NCBI GenBank assembly: GCA_934466455.1
Contig: CAKSLF010000009.1
Coordinates: forward strand, 10,614 to 74,613
Length of the DNA: 64,000 nucleotides
DNA from: an uncultured Oscillospiraceae bacterium
GTDB taxonomy: Bacteria > Bacillota > Clostridia > Oscillospirales > Ruminococcaceae
Direction: 5' to 3'
This document shows positions 31,794 through 40,287 of this stretch, piece after piece. Every line of letters starts with the position of its first letter. Position 1 is the stretch's first letter. The translations under genes were made by a program, and so were the position numbers. A model generated the notes under the pieces. The model worked only from the letters and a program-made list of their open reading frames with translations. It did not search any database and was not told the origin of the DNA.

Positions 31794-34337
31794 ATGACGG
31801 GATTAAACAAAACATCAAAAAATCTTTATTGGCAAACCGCAATTCTTGCGGCGATCTGCGCCGTAATTACCGTTGGGCTTATCGTTTACCGAAACGGAGG
31901 AATTTTTACCTATTACGGCGACTATAACTGCCAACAGATATGCTTTTATATGCACGCCCACGAGCTTGTTAAAAGCGGACAGATAGGCTGGGATTGGGGA
32001 ACCGATCTTGGCGCAAACTTTATCGGCTCCTATTCCTTTTACCTTCTTTTCAGCCCGTTTTTCTGGCTTACAATTCCCTTTGAAACCGCAGCCGTGCCCT
32101 ATCTTATGGCTCCGCTTTTTGTGCTCAAGTTCTGCACCTGCGCCGTAACCGCATATTTCTATGTTGCCCGCTTTGTTAAGGACAAACGCTTTGCCGTAGT
32201 CGGCGGTTTGCTTTATGCCTTCAGCGGATACTGCATATACAATGTTTTCTTTAATCATTTTCTTGATGTTGTTGCGTTTTTCCCGCTTTTGCTTATCGGC
32301 TTGGAGCAGCTTATAACCGAGGATAAGCACGGCGTATTTATCCTTTCCGTTGCCGTAAACGCAATGGTAAACTACTGGTTTTTTATCGGCGAGGTTTTCT
32401 TTGTAATCCTCTATTTCTTCATTCGTATAACTGATAAATCCGTTGAGCAAAAATTCAAAAAGCTCCTCTATGTCGGGGTGGAATCCGTTCTTGGGCTTTG
32501 CCTTGCTGCTTTTGCTGTTTTGCCCTCCGTCCTTGCGGTTATGGGCAACCCAAGGGTCGGCGGCGACAACTATATAAACGGTTGGTCGCTTTGGCTCTAT
32601 TACAGCGAACAGCGTGTTCCCGCAATTATCGCAAGCTTTTTTATGCCGCCGGATATGCCCGCAAAGCAGAATATGTTCTCCGGTCAGGGGGCGCAGTGGG
32701 CTTCCATGGCGGGCTGGCTTCCGCTTTTCGGAATGACCGGCGCAGTTGCGTGGGTCCGCTGCGTAAAGCGCGACTGGCTTAAAAAAATGATAATCGCCTG
32801 CACCGTTTGCGCCCTTGTTCCGGCTCTTAATGCGGTTTTTATCCTCTTTAACAACTCCTATTATGCCCGTTGGTTCTATATGTTCGAGCTTATCCTCGTC
32901 CTTGCCACGGTAAAGGCGTTGGAGGCTTCCCGCCACGACCCGGAGGACGGCGAGGAGCAGCCGAAGCACGCCCATGTTGATTATAAAAAGGGGCTTCTTC
33001 CCTGCTATGCAATAACCGTCGGGCTTATTCTTATCCTTACCCTTTCTCCGGTTTATTACAGCGATACCGGCTGGACGGTCGGTTTGCTTTATGATAATCT
33101 TTGGTTCCTGCTTACCGCTTCCTTTGCGGTTGCTTCGCTGCTTATTGCAACTGCGCTTTGGTTTATGCGCAAAAAAAAGCATTATAAGAACATTCTTGTG
33201 ATTGCCACGGCGGTCGTCTGCGCCGCATACGGCTTTGCCTTTATAAATTTCGGCTATGGCTTTGCCGGCGACCACGAGGAGATAATCGACGAGGCAGTCG
33301 GTCTTTCCGAGGAAATGCAGCTTCCCGTTGAAGAAGGTCAGACCTTTGCCCGTGCGGACTTTTACGAATGCTTTGAAAACCTTGGGCTTTATTGGGAAAT
33401 CCCGTCTATCCGCTGCTTCCACAGCATTATACCCGCCTCCGTAATGGAGTTCTATCCAAAGGTAGATGTAAAGCGGGATGTTTCCAGCAAGCCGGAATAC
33501 AGCTATTTTGCCCTGCGCTCTCTGCTTTCCGTAAAATACCTCTATGCACAGTCAAGCGAGGTAACGCCGGATTCCGTCCTCTGCAACGGCTTTGAGTTCT
33601 ATAAGGAGGAAAACGGATACCTTATCTTCAAAAACACAAATTATATTCCTATGGGCTTTACCTTCGACTATTATATAACCGAGGAGGAGTTTGAAGAAAT
33701 CCCTTCCAATCAAAGGGATAAGGTGCTCTGCTCCGCAATCGTCCTTTCCAACAGCCAAATTATGCGTTACAGCAGCAATATACCTCATCTTCCCGACGGC
33801 CCGAGAAGCTATATGAGCTATTCCGATTTTCAGCTCCAGGCTGCCCTGCGCCGCCGCAGCTCCGCCTATGAATTTAACTACGACGCAAGCGGCTTTACAG
33901 CAAAAATAAATCTTACAAGGGATAATCTTGTTTTCTTCTCCGTTCCCTACGACGAGGGCTGGACGGCATATGTAAACGGAACCGAAACCGAAATTGAGCG
34001 GGTGGATACCGGCTTTATGGCTGTATTTGCGGAAAAGGGCGATAACGAAATCGTCTTTGTATATCATACTCCCGGTCTTAAAACCGGAATTATAATCAGC
34101 GCAGCGGCACTTTTGCTTTCCGCCTGCTATATCCTCTATTTTGTCCGTATAAACAGGCTCCAAAGCGACGCAGCCGCCATAAGCGAATATTACGAGCGGC
34201 GTGAGGAGGACGAGGAAGCCGAGGACGAACCGGATCTTCCTCCGGAAGAAGACCTTACGGTAATTCGCAAGCCGGAGGATACCCCGCCCTATACCGAATA
34301 TGAGGGTCCCGACCCTAAAATCTACCCCGATTTGTAA
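31794..34337 (+). CDS. YfhO-family multispan membrane protein (GT-C fold)
   Basis: 847 residues with about 12-13 membrane spans, the first at 15-32. YYGDYNCQQICFYMHAHELV with its acidic residue just outside span 1, GTDLGANFIGSYSFYLLFSP and GGLLYAFSGYCIYNVFFNHF are typical of YfhO, needed in Bacillus and Listeria for adding sugars to lipoteichoic acid. An extracytoplasmic domain (about 480-740) follows, then a last span and an acidic tail (EEDEEAEDEPDLPPEEDL). The start has AAGAGGAAAA upstream, and a TATAAT with a weak -35 lies near 31720. It is in plus orientation with the DUF4349 gene, 96 bases downstream. Confidence 0.88.
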   Translation: MTGLNKTSKNLYWQTAILAAICAVITVGLIVYRNGGIFTYYGDYNCQQICFYMHAHELVKSGQIGWDWGTDLGANFIGSYSFYLLFSPFFWLTIPFETAAVPYLMAPLFVLKFCTCAVTAYFYVARFVKDKRFAVVGGLLYAFSGYCIYNVFFNHFLDVVAFFPLLLIGLEQLITEDKHGVFILSVAVNAMVNYWFFIGEVFFVILYFFIRITDKSVEQKFKKLLYVGVESVLGLCLAAFAVLPSVLAVMGNPRVGGDNYINGWSLWLYYSEQRVPAIIASFFMPPDMPAKQNMFSGQGAQWASMAGWLPLFGMTGAVAWVRCVKRDWLKKMIIACTVCALVPALNAVFILFNNSYYARWFYMFELILVLATVKALEASRHDPEDGEEQPKHAHVDYKKGLLPCYAITVGLILILTLSPVYYSDTGWTVGLLYDNLWFLLTASFAVASLLIATALWFMRKKKHYKNILVIATAVVCAAYGFAFINFGYGFAGDHEEIIDEAVGLSEEMQLPVEEGQTFARADFYECFENLGLYWEIPSIRCFHSIIPASVMEFYPKVDVKRDVSSKPEYSYFALRSLLSVKYLYAQSSEVTPDSVLCNGFEFYKEENGYLIFKNTNYIPMGFTFDYYITEEEFEEIPSNQRDKVLCSAIVLSNSQIMRYSSNIPHLPDGPRSYMSYSDFQLQAALRRRSSAYEFNYDASGFTAKINLTRDNLVFFSVPYDEGWTAYVNGTETEIERVDTGFMAVFAEKGDNEIVFVYHTPGLKTGIIISAAALLLSACYILYFVRINRLQSDAAAISEYYERREEDEEAEDEPDLPPEEDLTVIRKPEDTPPYTEYEGPDPKIYPDL

Positions 34338-34433
34338 TTCTCTGCAACAAATCATCATAAAATCCGCACTATATATGCGAAACCCTTTTGAAAAAAATGC
34401 CGTAAACCTTTATGACAAAAAGGAGGACATAAG

Positions 34434-35459
34434 ATGAAAAAGACATTTGCAATAATTCTTGCCCTTATAATTGCGCTTTCCCTTGTCGGGTGCAGCAAAT
34501 CCGCACCGAATATGGCTTTTGACGGCGCATATAACGGCTATTACGAAAGCTCCGCCCCGGAGGCGGAGCCCTCCGCAAGCGAACAGGAATTTCTCGATTC
34601 CGACTATGCTTCCGAAGCCGCAATCGGCGAAAACACCTCCGCAAGCGGAAGAAAGCTTATCCGCACCGTAAGCCTTTCTATGGAAACCCTTGAGTTTGAA
34701 AGCTTTGTTTCCGCCCTCCAAAAAGCCGTTGCGGAAACCGGCGGATATATCGAAAGCTCAGATATAAGCGGAAACAGCTATAATTACAGCCGCAACCGCT
34801 ATGCAAGCTTTACCTGCCGCATTCCCTCCGCAAAGCTGGACGGCTTTCTCGGCACTGTCGGCGGAATAGGCAATGTTACCTCAAGCTATGAAAACCAGGA
34901 CGATGTGACCCTCTCCTATGTTGATACGGAAGCAAGGGTCGCCTCCCTCCAAACCGAATACGACCGTCTTCTCGAGCTTCTTTCAAAGGCGGAAAACATT
35001 GATTCCGTAATAGCCCTGGAGCAGCGTCTTTCCGATGTACGCTATCAGCTTGAAAGCTATAAAAGCCAGCTCCGCACCTACGATAATCTTGTTGATTACA
35101 GCACCGTTACAATCAGCGCAAGCGAAGTTCAGCGAGTGACCTCTCCGGAGGAAAAATCCGTTTGGGCAAGAATATCCACCGATTTTTCCGATAACCTCTA
35201 CGATGTCGGCACCGGTCTTGTGGATTTCTTTGTATGGTTCGTTTCGGCAACGCCCTATTTTGCCGTTCTTGCGGTTATTGCGCTTATAATCGTGCTTATA
35301 GTAAAAGCCTGCCTTAAAAATAACCCCCGCCATCAGGCAAGGGTCGCTTGGAAGAAAGCCGAAAAAGCCCGCAAAAAAGCCGAAAAGCTTGCAAAGAAAA
35401 ACGGCGCAGAGCCGGCGGAGGCTCCCGCTCCCGCCGAGGATAAGCCCGCCGAGAAATAA
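34434..35459 (+). CDS. DUF4349-domain lipoprotein
   Basis: 341 residues. A lipoprotein signal ends LVGC (cysteine 20). An acidic, Ser-rich linker precedes the DUF4349 region (about 70-290): RTVSLSMETLEFESFVSALQ, AETGGYIESSDISG, CRIPSAKLDGFL, VGGIGNVTSSYENQDDVT and an ARVASLQTEYDRLLELL coiled coil. A membrane span (about 275-300) and a highly charged KKAEKARKKAEKLAKK tail close it. The tail should be cytoplasmic, so the domain is held by both lipid and span. Function is unknown; the ribosome site AAAGGAGG is strong. Confidence 0.87.
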   Translation: MKKTFAIILALIIALSLVGCSKSAPNMAFDGAYNGYYESSAPEAEPSASEQEFLDSDYASEAAIGENTSASGRKLIRTVSLSMETLEFESFVSALQKAVAETGGYIESSDISGNSYNYSRNRYASFTCRIPSAKLDGFLGTVGGIGNVTSSYENQDDVTLSYVDTEARVASLQTEYDRLLELLSKAENIDSVIALEQRLSDVRYQLESYKSQLRTYDNLVDYSTVTISASEVQRVTSPEEKSVWARISTDFSDNLYDVGTGLVDFFVWFVSATPYFAVLAVIALIIVLIVKACLKNNPRHQARVAWKKAEKARKKAEKLAKKNGAEPAEAPAPAEDKPAEK

Positions 35460-35507
35460 TCAAAAGCCGCCGAAAGACTCCTCATAAAAAAATACAGTAA
35501 TTAAGAC

Positions 35508-35546
35508 AAAAAACTTCCTGTGTCCTATGCACGGGAAGTTTTTTTC
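35508..35546 (+). terminator. Terminator of the YfhO-DUF4349 transcript
   Basis: AACTTCC...GGAAGTT with GTG/CAC inside, followed by seven T residues, about 50 bases past the stop codon. Confidence 0.85.
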
Positions 35547-35587
35547 GGCTGTTTTTTTATGCGGAATAAGCTTTTTTTAAGCCTTTA

Positions 35588-36019
35588 TCAAAGCTCTTTT
35601 CCCATTAAAATCATGTCCTCGCTTCGTAAATACCCTCGCCTTGCGTAAAAATCCTCGTCCTCTACGGTAGTATCAAGGCTTATGCTGCGGATTCCTCTTG
35701 CAACCTCTCTTTTTTCATACTCATGCAAAAGCTCCGTGCCTATACCCTTGCCTCTAAAGGCTTTTCTTACGCAAAACTCCTTTATCATGCAGACAATTCC
35801 GTCAAAATACTGCTCTTCCTCGCCGATAACCATTCCGATGATTTTTCCGTCCTCAATGGCGGCAAGACCAAAGAAGCCCTCGTTATTTATATAGTGTCCT
35901 ATTCTTCTTTCGGCTGTTTTTTGGGTCCATTTCTCAAACCACGGCTCGGAATTAAATGCCTCCGCAAATATCCTTGCAAGCTCTTGAGTGTCTACCGCCG
36001 TTATCTCCCTGTATTTCAC
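35588..36019 (-). CDS. GNAT-family N-acetyltransferase
   Basis: 143 residues. The acetyl-CoA-binding motif is VRKAFRGKGIGTELLHEYEKRE (R-x-x-G-x-G/A in GKGIG), preceded by GKIIGMVIGEEE on strand 4 and followed by ISLDTTVEDEDFYARRGY. The substrate cannot be inferred. It is single, on the minus strand, after a terminator serving the opposite strand. Confidence 0.88.
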   Translation of the reverse strand: MKYREITAVDTQELARIFAEAFNSEPWFEKWTQKTAERRIGHYINNEGFFGLAAIEDGKIIGMVIGEEEQYFDGIVCMIKEFCVRKAFRGKGIGTELLHEYEKREVARGIRSISLDTTVEDEDFYARRGYLRSEDMILMGKEL

Positions 36020-36067
36020 CTGCGCCGCTCCTTTTACATTTTTATTTTTATCATTATAGCCTGTATT

Positions 36068-36529
36068 TTACTTTCCGTCAATGCTGCTTTGCCCGCCGCC
36101 GGTATGGGAAGAAACATCCGCCGCAATAACCGTTCCCTCATAAACATATATTGTGGCAAAAGCCTCGCCCCCGCCGGGATAATCATTTACGGCATAGCTG
36201 TATTTTTTAACGGTTTTGCCGAGATACGGAGTAAGGTCCATTCCCGCCGCCTTTTGCAGCTCGTTGTATTCCGAAAGCACCTCGTCAAACTCCGCAGGGA
36301 TAAGCGCCTCTCCCACAGAGCAAGGCTCCTCCTCCGGCGTCCAGCCAAAGGACGAAATAAATTCCACCCGGCTTTTGTTATCCGTAACCCGGCGGGAAAT
36401 CGCCTCCTGCGCCGCCGGCTGCTCCTTTCCGCCGAAAACAAACATAATTATACCGATAACCACCGCAAGAACAACGCAGCATATACCGATTATCCTTGCT
36501 TTTGCGGTATGAAAAGAAGCTGTCATCAC
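36068..36529 (-). CDS. DUF4830-domain membrane-anchored protein
   Basis: 153 residues: one N-terminal span (about 12-33, IIGICCVVLAVVIGIIMFVF) and a small extracytoplasmic domain with RVEFISSFGWTPEEEP, VLIP-like ALIPAEFDEVLSEYNELQ and DLTPYLGKTVKKYSYAVNDYP, the DUF4830 pattern. Function is unknown. A GTG start is used here (GGAGGTGA nine bases before); an ATG directly follows and is equally possible. Confidence 0.8.
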   Translation of the reverse strand: MMTASFHTAKARIIGICCVVLAVVIGIIMFVFGGKEQPAAQEAISRRVTDNKSRVEFISSFGWTPEEEPCSVGEALIPAEFDEVLSEYNELQKAAGMDLTPYLGKTVKKYSYAVNDYPGGGEAFATIYVYEGTVIAADVSSHTGGGQSSIDGK

Positions 36530-36553
36530 AAAAAATCACCTCCGATAATAAAT

Positions 36554-36584
36554 AAAAGCCCCGTAAAATATATTACGGGGCTTT
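36554..36584 (-). terminator. Terminator of the EF-G-like gene
   Basis: AAAGCCCCGTAA/TTACGGGGCTTT around AATA, with TTTTATTTATT following on the minus strand, 20 bases past the stop codon. Confidence 0.82.
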
Positions 36585-36603
36585 GTATTCTATTCGGAAA
36601 AGA

Positions 36604-38673
36604 TTATTCCTTATCCTCGGTCATCCACTGTTTTGCTTCTTCAATAACAGCAGGCTCGAGCATCTTAGGAAGCTCTTCATAGCGTGCAAACTCAAGGCTG
36701 AAGGAACCTCTGCCCTGGGTCATGGAGCGCATAACGGTTGTAAAGTCGGACATTTCGCTCATCGGGACTTCCGCTTCAACAACGGAGTAGCCCTCTTCCT
36801 CTTCGGAGGGAGCCATACCGAGAACACGGCCGCGGCGTTTGTTTACTTCGCCGAGAATATCGCCGGTGTTGGTATCGGGAACAAGAACTTTAAGAGTGCC
36901 GATAGGCTCGAGAAGGACGGGACCCGCCTGAACAATACCTGCTTTATAAGCAAGTCTTGCTGCCATCTGGAAAGACATATCGTTGGAGTCAACGGGGTGA
37001 TAGGAACCGTCAACAAGTCTTGCAAGAACGCCTACCATGGGATAACCGGCAAGCATACCGACCTTGCAGGCTTCGCGCAGACCTTTTTCAACTGCCGGGA
37101 AGAAGTTTCTCGGAACAGAGCCGCCGAATACGGCTTCCTCAAATACCATTTCCTCGCTGTCGGTCGGCTCAAACTCTACCCAAACATCGCCGTACTGACC
37201 GTGACCGCCGGACTGTTTCTTATGTTTACCCTGAACCTTAACCTTCTTGCGAATGGTTTCTCTGTATGCAACACGGGGCTTTTCAAGTCCAAGCTCTACG
37301 CCGAATTTGGATTTAAGCTTGCTGATAACAACATCAAGGTGCTGTTCGCCAAGACCGGAGAGTATCTGCTGCTTGGTTTCGGGGTTCATCTCAAAGTTAA
37401 GGGTGGAATCCTCTTCCATAAGGCGGGCGATGGAGGAAGCGGTCTTGCTGTCGTCGCCCTTGCCCTTTGTGTATGTAGCCATTCTGAAGCAGGGAGCCGG
37501 GAACTCGGTCTTCTTAAAGGAAACAACACGGGAGGGGTCGCAAAGGGTATCGCCGGTGGCTGCTTCGGCAAGCTTTGTGATTGCGCCGATGTCGCCTGCG
37601 CTGATGCTGTCAACAGGCTCCTGAGTTTTTCCGTGCATAATTACCATCTTGCCAAGACGCTCCTGGCTGCCGGTTCTGGAATCAACCGGAGTTGCTGCGG
37701 TTGCGATTGTGCCGGCGATTACCTTAACAAAGGAAAGCTTTCCGACAAAGGGGTCCGCAACGGTTTTGAATACATACGCCGCAACCGGAGCATTGGCGTC
37801 GCATTTAATAAAAACTTCCTTGCCGTCTGCGTCGGTGGCAACCTCGGAGGCTGCTTCCGCTGCGGAGGGGAATACTTTTTTAAGGGAGGTCATAAAGAGC
37901 TCTACGCCTTTAAGGGTGATTGCGTCGCCGCAATAAACGGGGGCGATAGTTCCGTCTTTAAGACCGGCTTTAAGACCTTTTATTCTTTCTTCTTCGGTAA
38001 ACGGCTCGTCCGCAAAGAACTTTTCCATAAGCTCATCGTCGGTGTTGGCGATTGCTTCGTTCATTGCCATGCGGATCTCTTCAAGGCGGTCGTCGGAGGG
38101 AACATCAACCTCGGTTGCCTTGCCCTTTGCGTCAAACTTAAATGCTTTTTCGGTAATCATATTTACATAAATGTCGCCGACGGGAACGGTAACGGGGCAA
38201 ACGCAATCGCCGAATTTTGCTTTAAGGCTCTCGAATGCTTTATAGAAATCTGCGTTTTCCTGGTCCATTTTGGAGATGAAGAACGCTTTTGCTTTTTTGG
38301 TTTTTGTTGCAAGCTTCCATGCTTTTTCTGTTCCGACAAGCACGCCGGATTTTGCGGAAAGAGTAATGATTACTGCGTCTGCTGCGCGTACTCCTTCGTG
38401 GAATCCGCCGGCAAAGTCAAACAGTCCGGGAGTGTCGATTACATTGACTTTAACTCCGTCATGCTCAAAGGGAGCAACTGCGGAGGATACGGAAATTTTT
38501 CTTCTGATTTCTTCCGGGTCAAAGTCGCATACGGTATTTCCGTCGGCAATAGTGCCAAGACGGTCGGTGGCTCCGGCTATGTAAAGCATCGCCTCCGCCA
38601 AAGAAGTTTTACCATCAGAACCGTGACCCGCAAGGGCAATGTTTCTGATATTTTCTGCTGTGTACTGTTTCAA
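36604..38673 (-). CDS. Elongation factor G-like translational GTPase (EF-G paralogue)
   Basis: 689 residues with EF-G domain order: G domain, domain II, and domains III-V (GQYGDVWVEFEP in domain IV; GRVLGMAPSEEEEGYSVVEAEVP, split across two strands, in V). The GTPase motifs are altered: G1 is GHGSDGKTSL rather than GHIDAGKTT, and G4 is SKMD rather than NKxD; G3 DTPGL is kept. This marks the EF-G-like subgroup rather than FusA itself. Its role may be in ribosome recycling or a stress function. The start is TTG with AAAGGGG upstream. The gene is single, with its own promoter and terminator. Confidence 0.9.
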   Translation of the reverse strand: MKQYTAENIRNIALAGHGSDGKTSLAEAMLYIAGATDRLGTIADGNTVCDFDPEEIRRKISVSSAVAPFEHDGVKVNVIDTPGLFDFAGGFHEGVRAADAVIITLSAKSGVLVGTEKAWKLATKTKKAKAFFISKMDQENADFYKAFESLKAKFGDCVCPVTVPVGDIYVNMITEKAFKFDAKGKATEVDVPSDDRLEEIRMAMNEAIANTDDELMEKFFADEPFTEEERIKGLKAGLKDGTIAPVYCGDAITLKGVELFMTSLKKVFPSAAEAASEVATDADGKEVFIKCDANAPVAAYVFKTVADPFVGKLSFVKVIAGTIATAATPVDSRTGSQERLGKMVIMHGKTQEPVDSISAGDIGAITKLAEAATGDTLCDPSRVVSFKKTEFPAPCFRMATYTKGKGDDSKTASSIARLMEEDSTLNFEMNPETKQQILSGLGEQHLDVVISKLKSKFGVELGLEKPRVAYRETIRKKVKVQGKHKKQSGGHGQYGDVWVEFEPTDSEEMVFEEAVFGGSVPRNFFPAVEKGLREACKVGMLAGYPMVGVLARLVDGSYHPVDSNDMSFQMAARLAYKAGIVQAGPVLLEPIGTLKVLVPDTNTGDILGEVNKRRGRVLGMAPSEEEEGYSVVEAEVPMSEMSDFTTVMRSMTQGRGSFSLEFARYEELPKMLEPAVIEEAKQWMTEDKE

Positions 38674-38711
38674 AGCAAATAATCCCCTTTCACGATGTGT
38701 CGTACGGGTTT

Positions 38712-38741
38712 ATTATAGCAGAATATTACTGCCTTTTGCAA
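38712..38741 (-). promoter_or_regulatory. Probable promoter of the EF-G-like gene, with a dyad in the spacer
   Basis: TATAAT (38712-38717) and a weak TTGCAA (38736-38741), 18 bases apart. The spacer is filled by GCAGTAATATTCTGC, an imperfect palindrome that could be an operator. Confidence 0.65.
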
Positions 38742-38841
38742 TATAATTCATAAAAAAAGTTCCCGCCTAAGAAAAAAATCCTTTATTACGCATAAAATTA
38801 AATTTTTCACGGGCAAAAAAGGTCTGTTTTCTTTTGCGAGG

Positions 38842-38879
38842 AAAAAGATTTTTTGCCCTTTTCGGCAAAAAATCTTTTT
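38842..38879. terminator. Strong terminator-like hairpin between divergent genes
   Basis: AAAAAGATTTTTTGCC and GGCAAAAAATCTTTTT pair perfectly over 16 bp around CTTTTC. It lies between two divergent genes, where no transcript needs ending. The 322-base gap also holds the dyad at 38891 and a GGCGTTT/AAACGCC hairpin near 38945. Confidence 0.65.
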
Positions 38880-38890
38880 TTCTGCAACAC

Positions 38891-38914
38891 ATAAGGTCAA
38901 AAAACACACCTTAT
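38891..38914. promoter_or_regulatory. ATAAGGT-N10-ACCTTAT dyad, candidate operator of the XRE regulator
   Basis: Two perfect 7-base half-sites separated by 10 bases, about 80 bases upstream of the small XRE-type gene. The size fits a dimeric helix-turn-helix repressor. The link is inferred from position. Confidence 0.5.
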
Positions 38915-38995
38915 ATATGAAAAGTTTATTCAAGAGATTGCGGCGGCGTTTTTTTAATAAACGCCACCTTTCCATATTATAAGAGGTGACATTTT

Positions 38996-39223
38996 TTGAC
39001 AAGTGTTTTGAAGCGTTTACGAAAACAAAAGCAGATGACACAGCTTGAGCTTGCGGAGGCTCTTAACATATCCCAAACCGCCGTCAGTAAGTACGAAAGA
39101 GGCGTTTGCGAACCGGATCTTTCCGTTGTTATAGCCATGGCGGATTTTTTCGGAATTTCCGTTGACGAGCTTGTCCGTGGGCTTTACCGCCAAAGCGAAA
39201 GCTTCCGCAGCGGGCAAAAATAA
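38996..39223 (+). CDS. XRE-family helix-turn-helix regulator, 75 residues
   Basis: Almost the whole protein is a Cro/C1-type HTH: LKRLRKQKQMTQLELAEALNISQTAVSKYERG (two stretches) with the recognition helix at about 30-42, then DLSVVIAMADFFGISVDELV. The start is TTG, with AGAGGTGA 5 bases upstream; no ATG is available. It is small and single-domain like phage or antitoxin-type regulators, but no toxin or phage gene adjoins it. It reads away from the EF-G-like gene. Confidence 0.87.
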   Translation: MTSVLKRLRKQKQMTQLELAEALNISQTAVSKYERGVCEPDLSVVIAMADFFGISVDELVRGLYRQSESFRSGQK

Positions 39224-39295
39224 GCCCCGCCGAAAAAAATGTCCGCTCCCTGAGATAAATTCAAACTCCTTTTTTTCTTTTTTATCTTTCCATTC

Positions 39296-39331
39296 AAAAA
39301 GTCCGCCGAAAGGCTTTTCGGCGGACTTTTT
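39296..39331. terminator. Bidirectional terminator between XRE gene and ddh
   Basis: AAAAAGTCCGCCGAAA/TTTCGGCGGACTTTTT, flanked by A and T runs. It serves the two converging genes. Confidence 0.88.
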
Positions 39332-39344
39332 GTGCCTTTTTTGC

Positions 39345-40226
39345 TCAGAGAATGTTTCCCGAACAAAATTCGGGAAAAAGCTCCGCCGGAGAAAGCTCCG
39401 GAAAAAGCCTGCATCCCGGTCTGTGCAAAAATCCCGCCCGCATTGCCGCAAGCATAAGCCTTGCGGTTAATGCCGGATTGTTTATGCTCATTTCAAAGGC
39501 AATGCGCTGTTCTCCCTCGCCGAAGGCATAGCCGCTGCGCTCTATTTTTACGCCGTGAGCACGGCTTTTGTGCGGTGCAAGGTCATCCGTAAACACAACC
39601 TCGGTTTCGTCGTGCTCAAAATAGCCGTCGGAGCGGATTGCGTGCTCAACCGCCGCCGGGTCCGCCCCCGGCTTGAGCACCGCAAAAACCTGTCTGCGGT
39701 GGCTGTCGCCCCCCGCCGGAAGAGTTACCGCAACGGCGTCCGCAACGCCCTCTATTGCCTTTACCGCCGCCGTATGCCCCATGCTTATCCCCGGTCCGAA
39801 CTGCGTGTGCGTCACCCCGCAGGGCAGCGCAGCGGCAAAAAGCGCACGAACGGAGGAATCCAAGCCTGGGTCCCACCCCGCTCCCACCACGGCAAAGGCT
39901 CCGCCCTTTACCGCCGCAGCCGAAAGCTCTTTCTTTATGCTCAAAAGCTCGCCGTGGAGGTCGCAGGCGTCCACCGTATTTATTCCGAGGGAAAGCAGGT
40001 ACTTTGCCGCAGCGGCAGCCCTCCGGGACGGCACGCAGACAAGCACTCCGTCCGGCTTTTGCAAAAGCTTTTCTGCGCAGGAGGCAGTCTGCACCCCGTC
40101 AAAGCCCAAAACCGTCCCCTCTTCCCTGCGGATAAATCCGCAGAGGCGCATATCCGCCGCTTCCAAAATGGCTTTTGCCGCATATATTCCGACATTTCCC
40201 GTGCCCATAACCGCAATGTTCTTCAT
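39345..40226 (-). CDS. ddh: meso-Diaminopimelate D-dehydrogenase
   Basis: 293 residues. NADP-binding GTGNVGIYAAKAIL opens the protein; VDACDLHGEL, VVGAGWDPGLDSSVRAL, FGPGISMGHTAAVKAI and HRRQVFAVL follow the Ddh family closely. It makes meso-diaminopimelate in one step from tetrahydrodipicolinate, for lysine and peptidoglycan. The ribosome site sits within a hairpin just before the ATG (see 40227-40266). Two lysine-pathway enzymes that usually cluster with it are not in the window. Confidence 0.88.
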   Translation of the reverse strand: MKNIAVMGTGNVGIYAAKAILEAADMRLCGFIRREEGTVLGFDGVQTASCAEKLLQKPDGVLVCVPSRRAAAAAKYLLSLGINTVDACDLHGELLSIKKELSAAAVKGGAFAVVGAGWDPGLDSSVRALFAAALPCGVTHTQFGPGISMGHTAAVKAIEGVADAVAVTLPAGGDSHRRQVFAVLKPGADPAAVEHAIRSDGYFEHDETEVVFTDDLAPHKSRAHGVKIERSGYAFGEGEQRIAFEMSINNPALTARLMLAAMRAGFLHRPGCRLFPELSPAELFPEFCSGNIL

Positions 40227-40266
40227 AAAAAAATCGCCCCCATATCCCTTTAGGATATGCGGGCGA
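40227..40266 (-). terminator. Hairpin ending the P-loop gene and overlapping the ddh ribosome site
   Basis: CATATCC/GGATATG (40241-40247 with 40253-40259) extended by TCGCCC/GGGCGA (40234-40239 with 40261-40266) across a C-C mismatch; seven T residues then run directly into the ddh ATG. It works as a terminator on the minus strand and hides the GGGGGCGA that could be the ddh ribosome site. Confidence 0.75.
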
Positions 40267-40287
40267 ATTTTTCTTTATGCTCGAATT

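Noticed and set aside
31815..33422. A 535-codon minus-strand open frame
   Set aside because: Antisense to the YfhO gene. The basic, Lys/Arg-rich translation is an artefact of reading membrane-protein codons backwards.
36583..38682. A 699-codon plus-strand open frame
   Set aside because: Antisense to the EF-G-like gene along its whole length; composition is that of an antisense reading.
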